Shown: positions 27,497 to 37,469 of the stretch, piece after piece
How the letters are laid out: the number at the start of each line of letters is the position of its first letter
Numbering within the stretch: position 1 is the stretch's first letter
Assembly (NCBI RefSeq): GCF_036924645.1
Contig: NZ_JAZHRX010000001.1
Location: forward strand, 5,607,501-5,671,500
Direction: 5' to 3'
Source of the DNA: Bradyrhizobium sp. AZCC 2176
GTDB taxonomy: Bacteria; Pseudomonadota; Alphaproteobacteria; Rhizobiales; Xanthobacteraceae
Length of the DNA stretch: 64,000 bases
The notes under the pieces: model-generated
Databases searched by the model: none
The model's input: the letters and a program-made list of their open reading frames with translations, nothing else
Told to the model about the DNA's origin: nothing
Program-made: the position numbers and the translations under genes

Positions 27497-27850
27497 ATGA
27501 AATTTCTCAGAGTTGCGGTTGCGCTGATAGCCTCAGCCGCTGTTTTCGCTGGAAGTGCGGTGGCCCGCGATGACGGCCGCTACGCCAACTCCCCGCTCAA
27601 GCCCTGGTTCGACAGCCTCAGAAGCGGGAAGGGGCCATGCTGTTCGGATGCCGATGGCTCCGTCGTTTCCGATGTCGATTGGGAATCGAAGGACGGTCAC
27701 TATCGCGTCCGGCTCGAGGGCCAGTGGATCGACGTACCCGACGATGCTGTCATCACCGTGCCAAACCGCGCCGGCCGGACCATGGTTTGGCCTATAAAGG
27801 GGGCATCCGGGATTTCGATCCGCTGCTTCCTGCCTGGCAGCATGATCTAG
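27497..27850 (+). CDS. Secreted hypothetical protein
   Basis: 117-residue protein with a signal peptide (MKFLRVAVALIASAAVFAGS, cleavage near AVA). The mature part starts with PLKPWFDSLRSGKGPCCSDADG, then a basic and acidic region (WESKDGHYRVRLEGQWIDVP) and ends RCFLPGSMI. A vicinal CC pair plus one later Cys is notable for an exported protein. No named domain recognised. It lies between a repeat element and lpxA and may be co-transcribed with neither. Confidence 0.7.
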   Translation: MKFLRVAVALIASAAVFAGSAVARDDGRYANSPLKPWFDSLRSGKGPCCSDADGSVVSDVDWESKDGHYRVRLEGQWIDVPDDAVITVPNRAGRTMVWPIKGASGISIRCFLPGSMI

Positions 27851-27925
27851 CGACGGCTTGCCTCGACTCTCGTCATGGGAATCAGGCTGGCGGCAGGTGA
27901 ATTTGCAGCCGGACGCGCCGACACA

Positions 27926-27943
27926 TGACGTAACCATACGTCA
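27926..27943. promoter_or_regulatory. Dyad TGACGTA-ACCA-TACGTCA upstream of lpxA
   Basis: Perfect 7-bp inverted repeat with a 4-base spacer, about 80 bp before the lpxA start codon; a further TACGTC lies at 27958-27963. It could be an operator or an RNA hairpin in the leader. Confidence 0.35.
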
Positions 27944-28021
27944 CTGGACAGCGTTGGTACGTCGCGCTAACCACCCGAAAACGCGAGGTATTCGCGTCCA
28001 ATCGATGGGCTGGGCAGGTTA

Positions 28022-28825
28022 ATGAGTACGATCGATCCAACCGCGCGGGTTGAGGATGGCGCTGTGATCGGCGAGGGGACGACGGTCGGTCCCTATTGCA
28101 TCATCGGCCGCAACGTCGTTATCGGCGCCAACTGCAATCTGATCGCGCATGTTCACGTTACCGCGCAGACAACGATCGGGGCCGGCTGCACGATCTATCC
28201 GTTCGTTTCGCTCGGTACGCCGCCGCAATCGCTGAGCTACAAGGGTGAACTGACCCGGCTCGAGATCGGTGCGGGCTGTACCATCCGCGAATCCGTCACC
28301 ATGAACGCCGGCACGCTTGCCGGCGGCGGCGTGACGCGGGTTGGCGAGCGCGGCTACTTCATGAATTGCAGCCATGTCGGGCATGATTGCCAGGTCGGCA
28401 ATGAGGTGATTTTTGCAACCTCCGCCACGCTGGGCGGTCACTGCGAGATCGGCGACTTCGTCTTCATCGGCGGGCTGTCGGCGGTGCACCAGTTCACCCG
28501 AATCGGACCGCAGGTGATGGTCGGCGGCGTCTGCGGCGTGCGCGGCGACATCATTCCATTCGGGCTCGTCAACGGCCAGTATGCGAGCCTCGAAGGGCTG
28601 AACATCATCGGCATGAAGCGCCGCAAGTTCACCAAGGAGCGGCTGGCGACGGTGCGCGCGTTCTACCAAAAGCTGTTTCACGGTCCCGGCATCTTTGCCG
28701 AGCGGCTGAATGCGGTGCAGCCGCTGGCCGCAGAGGATCCGGCGATCGCCGAAATCCTCGCCTTCATCGCGCAAGGCAAGCATCGCGCGCTCTGCCTTCC
28801 CGCCGGCGACGGCAACAAGCAGTGA
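28022..28825 (+). CDS. lpxA: UDP-N-acetylglucosamine O-acyltransferase LpxA
   Basis: 267-residue first enzyme of lipid A synthesis, transferring a 3-hydroxyacyl chain from ACP to UDP-GlcNAc. The left-handed beta-helix is built of hexapeptide repeats (VEDGAVIGEGTTVGPYCIIG). The catalytic His is in NCSHVGHDCQVGN. A helical C-terminal domain (from about residue 190) completes the trimeric fold. lpxI begins 19 bp downstream. It is separated from fabZ by 1.55 kb, unlike the compact cluster in many alphaproteobacteria. Confidence 0.96.
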   Translation: MSTIDPTARVEDGAVIGEGTTVGPYCIIGRNVVIGANCNLIAHVHVTAQTTIGAGCTIYPFVSLGTPPQSLSYKGELTRLEIGAGCTIRESVTMNAGTLAGGGVTRVGERGYFMNCSHVGHDCQVGNEVIFATSATLGGHCEIGDFVFIGGLSAVHQFTRIGPQVMVGGVCGVRGDIIPFGLVNGQYASLEGLNIIGMKRRKFTKERLATVRAFYQKLFHGPGIFAERLNAVQPLAAEDPAIAEILAFIAQGKHRALCLPAGDGNKQ

Positions 28826-28844
28826 TGACGGGATCGCCGCAGCC

Positions 28845-29702
28845 ATGAATTCAGCGGCTTCCGACATTTCTTCGCCCGTCGGCGTCATCGCAGGCGGCGG
28901 CGCCATGCCGTTCGCGGTGGCGGATTCGCTCAGCCAGCGCGGGATCGCGCCGGTGCTGTTCGCGCTCCGCGGCGCCTGCGATCCTGATCGCGTCGGGCGC
29001 TTTCGCCATCACTGGATCTCGGTCGGTCAACTCGGCCGCGCGACAAAACTGTTCCGCAGCGAGGGCTGCCGCGACCTGATCTTCATCGGCACGCTGCTGC
29101 GCCCGGCGCTGTCGGAAATCAGGCTGGATTGGGGAACGATCCGCGTTATGGGCCGAATCCTGGCGGCATTTCGTGGCGGTGACGATCATCTGTTGTCGGG
29201 AATCGGCCGCATCCTCGAACAGGACGGTTTCCGGATGGTCGGTATCCGGGAGGTCGCCCCCGATATCCTGATGCCGGAGGGCAACATTGCCCGCGCCACG
29301 CCCGATTCCGCTGCTAGCGCTGACATCGCCATAGGGCGGGAGGTGCTCGGCGCGCTCGGGCCGTTCGACATCGGCCAGGCCGTGGTCGTGATCGACGGGC
29401 ACGTGGTCGCGGTTGAGGACATCGAGGGCACCGACGGGCTTTTGGCGCGCGTGGCGCGGCTGCGCGAGGCGGGGCGCATTCGCGCCAAATCCGGCCGCGG
29501 CGTGCTGGTGAAGGCGCCGAAGCGCGGACAGGATTTGCGCTTTGACCTGCCGGCCGTGGGCGCGAAAACCATCGACGGCGCAGCGACGGCCGGGCTCGCC
29601 GGTATCGCGGTGATTGCCGGCCACACGATTACCGCGGACTCGCAAGCCATGATCGAGGCTGCGGACAAAGCCGGCCTGTTCGTCCAGGGCTTGTCAGCGT
29701 GA
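28845..29702 (+). CDS. lpxI: UDP-2,3-diacylglucosamine pyrophosphatase LpxI
   Basis: 285-residue enzyme replacing LpxH in many alphaproteobacteria; it hydrolyses UDP-2,3-diacylglucosamine to lipid X. It matches the DUF1009/LpxI layout: an N-terminal domain opening VGVIAGGGAMPFAVADS, and a C-terminal catalytic domain including VVVIDGHVVAVEDIEGTDGLL. Start at the ATG at 28845. Its stop overlaps the lpxB GTG start by four bases. Location between lpxA and lpxB supports the assignment. Confidence 0.93.
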   Translation: MNSAASDISSPVGVIAGGGAMPFAVADSLSQRGIAPVLFALRGACDPDRVGRFRHHWISVGQLGRATKLFRSEGCRDLIFIGTLLRPALSEIRLDWGTIRVMGRILAAFRGGDDHLLSGIGRILEQDGFRMVGIREVAPDILMPEGNIARATPDSAASADIAIGREVLGALGPFDIGQAVVVIDGHVVAVEDIEGTDGLLARVARLREAGRIRAKSGRGVLVKAPKRGQDLRFDLPAVGAKTIDGAATAGLAGIAVIAGHTITADSQAMIEAADKAGLFVQGLSA

Positions 29703-30889
29703 CGCCGTCTCGCGCCACCGCCGGGATGGAGCGGAGGGTATTTCTGATCGCGACGGAAGAGTCCGGCGATCGCCTCGGCGCCAATTTGATGAAGGTGCTG
29801 CGCCAGCGCCTCGGCGACGCGGTGCAGTTCGAAGGCGTCGGCGGCCGCGCGATGGCGCGCGAAGGCCTGGAGTCGCTGTTTCCGATCGAAGAGCTCTCGA
29901 TCATCGGGCTTGCCGCCGTCGTCAAGGATCTGCCGAAGATCCTCGGGTTGATCAAGGAAACCGCCATCGCGGTGACGGAAGCCGCGCCGGATATTCTCGT
30001 CATCATCGACAGCCCGGACTTTACCCATCGCGTCGCCAAGCGCGTTCGCGCCAAGAATCCCAGGCTGCCGATCGTCAATTATGTATCGCCCTCCGTCTGG
30101 GCGTGGCGGCCCGGCCGGGCGCGCGCGATGCTGAAATATGTCGACCACGTGCTGGCACTGCTGCCGTTCGAGCCCGAGGCCTATCGCAGGCTGCGCGGGC
30201 CGCCCTGCAGCTATGTCGGCCATCCCCTGACCGAGCAGTTGTCGTCGCTGCGCCCGAACCCCGAGGAAGCCGCGCGGCGGGCGCAATCGCCGCCGGTGCT
30301 CCTGGTGCTGCCGGGCAGCCGGCGCAGCGAAATCCGCCATCACATGGCGGTGTTCGGCCAGGCGGTGGCGCGGCTGCAGGATCAGGGCGTCGGGTTCGAA
30401 CTGGTGCTGCCGACCATGCCGCATCTGCAGGAGGCGGTGGTGGAGGCGGTGAAGGGCTGGCCGGTGCAGCCCCAGGTCGTGATCGGCGAGCAGGAGAAGC
30501 GGGCGAAGTTCCGGATCGCGCATGCGGCGCTGGCCAAATCCGGCACCGTGACGCTGGAGCTGGCGCTGGCCGGGGTGCCGATGGTGACGGCCTACCGAAC
30601 CGGCTCGGTGGAGGCGTGGATATTGCGCCGGGCCATCAAGGTGAACTCGGTGATACTGGCCAATCTCGTGATCGGCGAGAATGTCATTCCGGAATTCCTG
30701 CAGGAGGATTGCACCCCGGAAAAGCTCGCGGCCGCGCTGCGTGACGTGCTCGGCGACACCGAGCCTCGGCAGAGGCAACTCGAGGCCTTCGGCAAGATCG
30801 ACGGAATCATGTCGACCGGCAACCAGCCGCCGAGCGCGCGCGCCGCCGATATCGTGCTGGCAACGATGTGGCAGGCGCGGCGGGGGTAG
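29699..30889 (+). CDS. lpxB: Lipid A disaccharide synthase
   Basis: 396-residue GT-B glycosyltransferase (family GT19), joining UDP-diacylglucosamine to lipid X. Conserved blocks are ATEESGDRLGANLMK, YVSPSVWAWRPGRA, GHPLTEQL and KSGTVTLELALAGVPMV. The GTG at 29699 gives a four-base overlap with lpxI; an in-frame ATG at 29726 is an alternative start. Last gene of the lpxA-lpxI-lpxB operon, ended by the hairpin at 30899-30932. Confidence 0.95.
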   Translation: MTPSRATAGMERRVFLIATEESGDRLGANLMKVLRQRLGDAVQFEGVGGRAMAREGLESLFPIEELSIIGLAAVVKDLPKILGLIKETAIAVTEAAPDILVIIDSPDFTHRVAKRVRAKNPRLPIVNYVSPSVWAWRPGRARAMLKYVDHVLALLPFEPEAYRRLRGPPCSYVGHPLTEQLSSLRPNPEEAARRAQSPPVLLVLPGSRRSEIRHHMAVFGQAVARLQDQGVGFELVLPTMPHLQEAVVEAVKGWPVQPQVVIGEQEKRAKFRIAHAALAKSGTVTLELALAGVPMVTAYRTGSVEAWILRRAIKVNSVILANLVIGENVIPEFLQEDCTPEKLAAALRDVLGDTEPRQRQLEAFGKIDGIMSTGNQPPSARAADIVLATMWQARRG

Positions 30890-30898
30890 GTTTCGTAC

Positions 30899-30932
30899 GA
30901 AAGCCGGACGCGACGAACCGCATCCGGCTTTC
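30899..30932. terminator. Hairpin between convergent lpxB and gltA
   Basis: Perfect 10-bp stem GAAAGCCGGA / TCCGGCTTTC with a 14-base loop. The arms start with A-rich and end with T-rich sequence, suitable for termination from both sides. Confidence 0.6.
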
Positions 30933-30955
30933 AATCTGTCGTATACGCGACGTGC

Positions 30956-32260
30956 TTACTTCCGCTTGTCCATCGCGACGTAGTCGCGGCGGCCGACGCC
31001 GGTGTAGAGCTGGCGCGGACGGCCGATCTTCTGCTGCGGGTCCTCGATCATCTCGCTCCACTGGCTGATCCAGCCGACGGTGCGGGCGACCGCGAACAGC
31101 ACGGTGAACATCGAGGTCGGGAAGCCCATCGCCTTCAGCGTGATACCCGAATAGAAGTCGACGTTCGGATAGAGCTTGCGGTCGATGAAGTACTGGTCGG
31201 AGAGCGCGATCTTCTCCAGCTCCAGCGCCACCTTCAGCATCGGGTCGTCGCCATGGCCGGTCTCGGCGAGCACGGCATGACACATCTTCTGCATGATCTT
31301 GGCGCGCGGATCGTAGTTCTTGTAGACGCGATGGCCAAAGCCCATCAGGCGGACTTCGCTGTTCTTGTCCTTCACCTTGGCGATGAATTCCGGAATCTTG
31401 TCGACCGAACCGATGTCGGCGAGCATCGCAAGCGCGGCTTCGTTGGCGCCGCCATGCGCCGGGCCCCACAGGCAGGCGATGCCGGCGGCGATGCAGGCGA
31501 ACGGGTTGGCGCCCGAAGAGCCGGCGATACGCACTGTCGAGGTCGAGGCATTCTGCTCGTGGTCGGCGTGCAGGATGAAGATCTTGTCAAGCGCGTCAGC
31601 GAGCACCGGATTGATCTTGTATTCCTCGCAGGGCACCGCGAAGCACATGTGCAGGAAGTTCTCGGCAAAGGAGAGCGAGTTCTTCGGATACATGAAGGGC
31701 TGACCGACGGTGTACTTGTAGGCCATTGCGGCCAGCGTCGGGACCTTCGCGATCATGCGCATCGAGGCGATCATGCGCTGCCGCGGATCGTTGATGTCGG
31801 TCGAGTCGTGATAGAACGCGGCGAGCGCGCCGACGGCGGCGACCATGATCGCCATCGGATGGGCGTCGCGGCGAAAACCCTGGAAGAAGCGGGCCATCTG
31901 CTCGTGAACCATGGTGTGATGGATCACGCGGCTGTCGAAATCCTGCTTCTGGGCGGCGGTCGGAAGCTCCCCATAAAGCAGCAAATAACACGTTTCGAGG
32001 AAGTCGCCGTTTTCGGCGAGCTGTTCGATCGGGTAGCCGCGGTATTCCAACACGCCGGCGTCGCCGTCGATATAGGTGATCTTCGACTGGCAGCTACCGG
32101 TGGAGGTGAAGCCGGGGTCGTAGGTGAACATCCCGGCCTGGGCGTAAAGCTTGGCGATGTCGATGACATCTGGCCCCACCGTGCCGCTGAGGATCGGGAA
32201 ATCGTAGGTCTTGTTACCTACCGTGAGCGTTGCAGTTTTGTTGCTGGATTTTGCGTCCAT
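30956..32260 (-). CDS. gltA: Citrate synthase (type II)
   Basis: 434-residue TCA-cycle enzyme condensing oxaloacetate and acetyl-CoA. Catalytic His residues are in [20 protein letters not shown] and [26 protein letters not shown] and the active-site Asp region near the C-terminus are intact. The N-terminal beta-rich segment ([20 protein letters not shown]) marks the hexameric gram-negative type that is usually NADH-sensitive. It is transcribed toward lpxB, with gltX 159 bp upstream on the same strand. Confidence 0.97.
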   Translation of the reverse strand: MDAKSSNKTATLTVGNKTYDFPILSGTVGPDVIDIAKLYAQAGMFTYDPGFTSTGSCQSKITYIDGDAGVLEYRGYPIEQLAENGDFLETCYLLLYGELPTAAQKQDFDSRVIHHTMVHEQMARFFQGFRRDAHPMAIMVAAVGALAAFYHDSTDINDPRQRMIASMRMIAKVPTLAAMAYKYTVGQPFMYPKNSLSFAENFLHMCFAVPCEEYKINPVLADALDKIFILHADHEQNASTSTVRIAGSSGANPFACIAAGIACLWGPAHGGANEAALAMLADIGSVDKIPEFIAKVKDKNSEVRLMGFGHRVYKNYDPRAKIMQKMCHAVLAETGHGDDPMLKVALELEKIALSDQYFIDRKLYPNVDFYSGITLKAMGFPTSMFTVLFAVARTVGWISQWSEMIEDPQQKIGRPRQLYTGVGRRDYVAMDKRK

Positions 32261-32419
32261 CGTGAATCCCCGATGAAATCGTTACGAAAAACCGCGCCGA
32301 CCTTGGTGCCATTTTCTTGTCAGCAGCAAGGAAGCCGGATTGTCTAGAAGCGGCGCCAAAGGCGTAGCTTATTGCCCTGTGCACTGCAAGATGGCCACGG
32401 CCCCCCATATGGTAGGGGC

Positions 32420-33844
32420 TTATCTGGCCGCCTGATCGCCCAGACGAGCCAGGCATTCCTCCCGCCCCAGTACCGCCAAAACATCAAAAATTCCCGGCGA
32501 AGTCGTGCGTCCGGTCAGCGACACCCGGAGCGGCTGGGCGACGGCCCCAAGCTTGAGGTTGTTCTGCTCTGCGAAATTCCGCATGGCGGCTTCCGTGGTC
32601 TCGGCGTGCCAGTCAGTGACGGCCTCCAGCGCTATCCGGAGGTTTCCGATCAGCGCCCGGGTTTCCGGCGTCAGCAGGGCGGCCGCCTTGGGCTCGATCT
32701 GAAGCGGACGGTCGGCAAAGATGAAGTAGGCGCCCGATATCAGCTCGATCAGGGTCTTGGCGCGCTCCTTCAAGCTCGGCATCGCCCGCAACAATTGCGC
32801 GCGTGTGGTGTCGTTGAGTTTTGCCTTCAACTCGGCGCCTTCGGGGACGTAGTCGAGCACGCTCTCGAACTGGGATACCAGTTCGCGGTCGTCGGCGTGG
32901 CGGATGTAGTACCCGTTGAGGTTCTCAAGTTTCGCGAAATCGAACCGCGCCGCGGACCGCCCGATGGCAGGCAAATCGAAAGCGTCGATCATCTCCTGCG
33001 TCGAGAAGATTTCCTGGTCGCCATGGCTCCAGCCGAGCCGGACCAGGTAATTGCGCAGCGCCGCCGGGAGGTATCCCATGGCGCGGTAGGCATCGACGCC
33101 GAGCGCACCGTGGCGCTTCGACAGCTTTGAGCCGTCGGGCCCGTGGATCAACGGGATGTGGGACATGTTGGGGATGTCCCATCCGAGCGCGTCGTAGATC
33201 TGCTTCTGGCGCGCGGCGTTGATCAGATGGTCGTCGCCGCGGATGACGTGGGTGACGCCCATGTCATGGTCGTCGACCACGACAGCCAGCATGTAGGTCG
33301 GGTTGCCGTCGCCGCGCAGCAGCACGAGATCGTCGAGGTTCTCGTTCTGCCAGACCACGCGGCCCTGAACCTGGTCCTCGATCACGGTCTCGCCGGTCTG
33401 CGGCGCTTTCAGGCGGATGGTCGGCTTCATGCCGGCGGGCGCCTGAGACGGATCGCGGTCTCGCCACATCCCGTCATAAAGGCGGGTGCGGCCGTCGGCG
33501 CGCGCCTTCTCGCGCATCGCCGTCAGTTCCTCCGCGGTGGCGTAGCAGCGGTAGGCCTTGCCGCTGGCGAGCAACTGCTCGGCCACTTCACGGTGACGTA
33601 CGGCGCGGCTGAACTGATAGATGACGTCGCCGTCCCAATCGAGCCCGAGCCACTTCAGCCCGTCGAGGATGGCGGCAATCGCCGGCTCGGTGGAGCGCTC
33701 GCGGTCGGTGTCCTCGATCCGCAGCAGCATCTTGCCGCCGGTCTTCTTGGCGTAGAGCCAGTTGAACAGCGCGGTCCGGGCGCCACCGATGTGGAGGAAG
33801 CCGGTGGGCGAGGGGGCAAAGCGTGTGACGACGGAATCAGTCAT
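32420..33844 (-). CDS. gltX: Glutamyl-tRNA synthetase
   Basis: 474-residue class I synthetase. The HIGH motif is [18 protein letters not shown] and the KMSKS-type loop is [13 protein letters not shown]. The C-terminal anticodon-binding all-helical domain (about residues 320-474) is present, so it is full GluRS and not the truncated GluQ. It is divergent from glnS across 142 bp that must hold both promoters; I could not assign them. Presence of GlnRS next door suggests this enzyme need not mischarge tRNA-Gln. Confidence 0.97.
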   Translation of the reverse strand: MTDSVVTRFAPSPTGFLHIGGARTALFNWLYAKKTGGKMLLRIEDTDRERSTEPAIAAILDGLKWLGLDWDGDVIYQFSRAVRHREVAEQLLASGKAYRCYATAEELTAMREKARADGRTRLYDGMWRDRDPSQAPAGMKPTIRLKAPQTGETVIEDQVQGRVVWQNENLDDLVLLRGDGNPTYMLAVVVDDHDMGVTHVIRGDDHLINAARQKQIYDALGWDIPNMSHIPLIHGPDGSKLSKRHGALGVDAYRAMGYLPAALRNYLVRLGWSHGDQEIFSTQEMIDAFDLPAIGRSAARFDFAKLENLNGYYIRHADDRELVSQFESVLDYVPEGAELKAKLNDTTRAQLLRAMPSLKERAKTLIELISGAYFIFADRPLQIEPKAAALLTPETRALIGNLRIALEAVTDWHAETTEAAMRNFAEQNNLKLGAVAQPLRVSLTGRTTSPGIFDVLAVLGREECLARLGDQAAR

Positions 33845-33986
33845 TACCGGGACGGGGCCTATGCATGAGCGGCCGTGGTGTATAGCAGGAACGGTACATA
33901 ACTAAACCCTCGCTATGGGCAAAGCAGGCTTGGCTCGCAGGGGCGAATTTGGCAGAAGGTTCGCCAATCCCTAACAGGAACTCGGA

Positions 33987-35669
33987 ATGACCACAGAACC
34001 GGTAACGGCAGAAGCAGGGCGCGATTTCATCCGCGACATCGTCCAGGCGGATCTCTCTTCCAAAAAACACAGCCGGATCGTGACCCGATTCCCGCCGGAG
34101 CCGAACGGCTACCTGCATATCGGCCATGCCAAGTCGATTGCCCTTAATTTCGGCATCGCGCAGGAGTTTGCGGGAAAGTGCCACCTGCGCTTCGACGACA
34201 CCAACCCGACCAAGGAAGAGCAGGAATATATCGATTCCATCCAGGCCGACGTGCACTGGCTCGGCTATGACTGGGGAACCGATCTCTATTACGCCTCCGA
34301 TTATTTCGAGCGCCTGTACGACTGGGCAGAAGGCCTGATCAAGGCCGGCAATGCCTATGTCGACGACCAGTCGCAGGAGGAAATCCGGATCAACCGCGGC
34401 ACGCTGACGGAACCTGGCAAGAACTCGCCGTTCCGTGACCGCACGGTGGAGGAAAACCTCGACCTCTTCAGGCGCATGAAGGCGGGCGAATTCCCGAACG
34501 GCACGCGCGTGCTGCGCGCGAAAATCGACATGGCCGCGGGCAATATCAACCTGCGCGACCCCGTGCTCTACCGCATCCTGCATGCCGAGCACCCGCGCAC
34601 CGGCACCAAATGGTCGATCTATCCGAGCTACGACTACGCCCATGGCCAGTCGGACGCCATCGAAGGCATCACGCATTCGATCTGCACGCTCGAATTCGAG
34701 GACCACCGGCCGCTCTACGAATGGCTGCTCGACAAGCTGCCGGTGCCGTCAAAACCGCGCCAGTACGAATTCGCCCGCCTGAACCTGACCTACACGCTGC
34801 TGTCGAAGCGCGTGCTGACGCAACTCGTCCGCGACGGCCACGTTTCGGGTTGGGACGATCCGCGCATGCCGACCATTGCGGGCCTGAAGCGGCGCGGTGT
34901 GCCGCCGGCGGCGGTGCGCGAATTCGTCAAGCGCATTGGCGTGGCGAAATCCAACAGCGTGGTCGATGTCGGCATGCTGGAATTCTGCATTCGCGAGCAC
35001 CTCAACAAGACGGCGCAGCGGCGCATGGCGGTGCTGCGGCCCTTGAAGGTCGTGATCGAGAATTATCCGGAAGGACAGGTCGAGGAGCTCGAAGCCGTCA
35101 ACCATCCCGACGATCCTTCGTTGGGCACCCGAAAAATTTCATTCGGCCGCGAGCTCTACATCGAGCGCGACGATTTCATGGAGAATCCGCCGAAAAAATT
35201 CTTCCGGCTATCGCCGGGCAACGAGGTGCGGCTGCGCTATGCCTATTTCGTCAAGTGCACCGGCGTGATCAAGAACGATGCCGGCGAAGTCGTCGAACTG
35301 CGCTGCACCTATGATCCCGCCACCAAGGGCGGCAACGCCCCTGATGGACGCAAGGTCAAGGCCACCATGCACTGGCTGTCGGCCAAGGATTCGATGCCGG
35401 CGGAAGTCCGCGTCTACAATCAGCTCTTCGCGAACCCGAGCCCGAACGCCGCGAATTTCGCCGCCGATCTCAATCCGGAGTCGCTGGAAATCCTGCCCGA
35501 CGCCCGGATCGAGCCTTCGGTTGCATCAGACAATTCGGGCGAGGTGGTGCAGTTCGAACGGCAGGGCTATTTCGTGCGCGACCGGGATTCGGCGCCGGGC
35601 AAGCCGGTGTTCAATCGCACCATCGGCCTGCGTGATACGTTTGCGAAGGAAGTCGGCGGGAAGGGGTGA
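33987..35669 (+). CDS. glnS: Glutaminyl-tRNA synthetase
   Basis: 560-residue class I synthetase charging tRNA-Gln directly. The HIGH motif is [20 protein letters not shown]; the KMSKS-type loop is [12 protein letters not shown]; the C-terminal two-barrel anticodon domain starts near residue 345. GlnRS reached bacteria by ancient transfer from eukaryotes and is patchy in alphaproteobacteria, most of which use GatCAB; Bradyrhizobium relatives have it. Divergent from gltX. The following SnoaL-like gene starts 9 bp after the stop. Confidence 0.96.
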   Translation: MTTEPVTAEAGRDFIRDIVQADLSSKKHSRIVTRFPPEPNGYLHIGHAKSIALNFGIAQEFAGKCHLRFDDTNPTKEEQEYIDSIQADVHWLGYDWGTDLYYASDYFERLYDWAEGLIKAGNAYVDDQSQEEIRINRGTLTEPGKNSPFRDRTVEENLDLFRRMKAGEFPNGTRVLRAKIDMAAGNINLRDPVLYRILHAEHPRTGTKWSIYPSYDYAHGQSDAIEGITHSICTLEFEDHRPLYEWLLDKLPVPSKPRQYEFARLNLTYTLLSKRVLTQLVRDGHVSGWDDPRMPTIAGLKRRGVPPAAVREFVKRIGVAKSNSVVDVGMLEFCIREHLNKTAQRRMAVLRPLKVVIENYPEGQVEELEAVNHPDDPSLGTRKISFGRELYIERDDFMENPPKKFFRLSPGNEVRLRYAYFVKCTGVIKNDAGEVVELRCTYDPATKGGNAPDGRKVKATMHWLSAKDSMPAEVRVYNQLFANPSPNAANFAADLNPESLEILPDARIEPSVASDNSGEVVQFERQGYFVRDRDSAPGKPVFNRTIGLRDTFAKEVGGKG

Positions 35670-35678
35670 AGTCCAGCG

Positions 35679-36066
35679 ATGGGATCATCCGCGCGCAGCG
35701 GGACCGATGACATCGTGTCCGGCATCATGGGAAAATGGGCGACAGCGTTCAGCAGGCTGGACGCCAGTGCGCTAGCGTCGCTCTATTCGAGCAACGCGTT
35801 CTTCTTCGGCTCGAATCCAAACCTGTATCGCGGCAACGACGGTGTTGCCGCCTATTTCGACGCGTTGCCGAGGTGGCATTCTCCGACGGTCAAGTTCACT
35901 GACGTCAGGACCGCGCACGCCGCCCCCGACCTGATCAACGTCGCGGGCACGGCGTCTTTCGTCGTCGAGGAGGATGCTGAACCCCTGGGTGATTATTCGC
36001 GAAGGCGGCGAATGGAAGATCGTCAGCCATCACGTGTCGTCAAAGACCCCGCTGATTGACCCGTAG
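35679..36066 (+). pseudogene. SnoaL/NTF2-like protein gene with disrupted frame near the C-terminus
   Basis: The first 100 or so residues (SGIMGKWATAFSRLDASALA, LYSSNAFFFGSNPNLYRGND) match the opening of SnoaL-like cone-fold proteins. After VVEEDAEPLG the given frame turns into arginine-rich nonsense and stops at 36059. The adjacent frame encodes the expected family ending WVIIREGGEWKIVSHHVSSK and stops at 36066. The usual strand between EPL and WV seems to be missing, so a short deletion is more likely than a one-base error. Probably a decaying gene; it follows glnS by 9 bp. Confidence 0.65.
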
Positions 36067-36171
36067 GCAGGTTGCGCGTTAGTTGACGCGGTCGCTGCTA
36101 GGGCGTGAACCCAGAGATCAGAGGCGTTGGCGAACGTTCGCTTTGGAGCGCACTCAGTTCCGAGCATTACC

Positions 36172-37341
36172 TCAACGCGCGCTGAAGGTGAGGCCAGCGC
36201 GCTCCTTCAGACGCTTGCGCAACGCCGGACCCATCAGCGCGCCCGGCGTCCAGTTGCCGCCATCGCCCTGCACGTCGCGCACAAGGCAGAGAGCGCTCTC
36301 GGCGATCATCTTGCAGGTCGAGCCGTAGCCCGGATCGCGGTCTCCCGTGACTACCGTCTCGACCCGTTCGCCATCCGGCAGCTCGCCCAGGAAGAGGATG
36401 TCGTAGAAGCCCCTCTCGCGCTCTTCCCGAGTCGGGCCTGCGCCGGGTTTGAAACCGCGGGTCGCGAACAAGGAAATCATCGTGGCGAACGTCTCGGTCG
36501 CCACGCCAGCGACTTCCCCAAATGCCGGCGCGACCATCATCTCGTCGTAAATGAAGTCTGTGCCGTAGGGATGACCCAACAGGAAATTCGTGCGGTGCAC
36601 GTTCTTGGTGTTGATCGGCGCCATTGGGAACGGCACGAGCCACGCGTTCATGCTCGGGTCATATTCGGGGATGAGGCCCGACGGCTGAGACGGCCCGGTG
36701 AACCCCGGCGTCAACGCGAAGGGATCGGTCAGCAGCCGGATCAGGGCCGGGTCGCGCGCGGCGGCGGCTAACGTCGCCCCAGCGCTCGCCGCGGTGCCGC
36801 CAGACATGCCGCCTTTCACCTTGCGCAGGCGCGCTTTGACCCGCCGCGCCGGGCGTCCGAATTTCTCGCGCGCCTTCTCCTGCAACGTGAGCACGCCGAG
36901 ATCGAACGGGATGGAATCGAAGCCGCAGGAGAATACAATGCGCGCGCCTGTCCGTTTCGCTTCGTCGTGATGGGTGTCGATCATGCGCCGCATCCAAGCC
37001 GGTTCGCCGCACAGATCAACATAGGCCGTGCCCGTGGCCGCGCAGGCGGCCACAAGCTCGGGACCGTGGAGCTGATAAGGTCCGACCGCTGTGATGATCA
37101 CGGCCGCACGCTCGCACATCGAACGCAGGCTGGCCGGCTCGGCGGCATCCGCCTTAACCAAAGGCAAATCGTCTGGTGCGCCGATGTCGGCACGCACCTT
37201 CTGGAGCTTGTCAGTCGAGCGTCCTGCCATCGCCCAGGACGGAGCATCGTCGCCGCGATAGGACGTCGCCAGATATTCGGCGATGAGACGGCCAGTGTAA
37301 CCCGTTGCGCCGTAGACGATGAGGTCGAAGTCCCGCTTCAC
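36172..37341 (-). CDS. Saccharopine dehydrogenase-like / trans-acting enoyl reductase family protein
   Basis: 389-residue NAD(P)-binding protein. The Rossmann motif is at the very N-terminus (VYGATGYTGRLIAEYL), followed by TAVGPYQLHGPELVAACA and CGFDSIPFDLGVL, a pattern shared by saccharopine-dehydrogenase-like proteins and mycobacterial trans-acting enoyl reductases. A C-terminal segment with KMIAESALCLVRD follows. The substrate is unknown; family members in actinobacteria act in lipid synthesis, but this cannot be extended here. It sits alone on the minus strand downstream of glutamine synthetase. Confidence 0.82.
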   Translation of the reverse strand: MKRDFDLIVYGATGYTGRLIAEYLATSYRGDDAPSWAMAGRSTDKLQKVRADIGAPDDLPLVKADAAEPASLRSMCERAAVIITAVGPYQLHGPELVAACAATGTAYVDLCGEPAWMRRMIDTHHDEAKRTGARIVFSCGFDSIPFDLGVLTLQEKAREKFGRPARRVKARLRKVKGGMSGGTAASAGATLAAAARDPALIRLLTDPFALTPGFTGPSQPSGLIPEYDPSMNAWLVPFPMAPINTKNVHRTNFLLGHPYGTDFIYDEMMVAPAFGEVAGVATETFATMISLFATRGFKPGAGPTREERERGFYDILFLGELPDGERVETVVTGDRDPGYGSTCKMIAESALCLVRDVQGDGGNWTPGALMGPALRKRLKERAGLTFSAR

Positions 37342-37469
37342 GACGTTGGTCCTCCTCGAGACCCGGGAGAGTTATCTTCAGATCCGTGTGCAATCGCAGG
37401 ACACGACCGCGCGCCGCTTCATCAAACTCGCATCTACGAATTTGGCTACGCGCGAATGAGTCCATGCTG

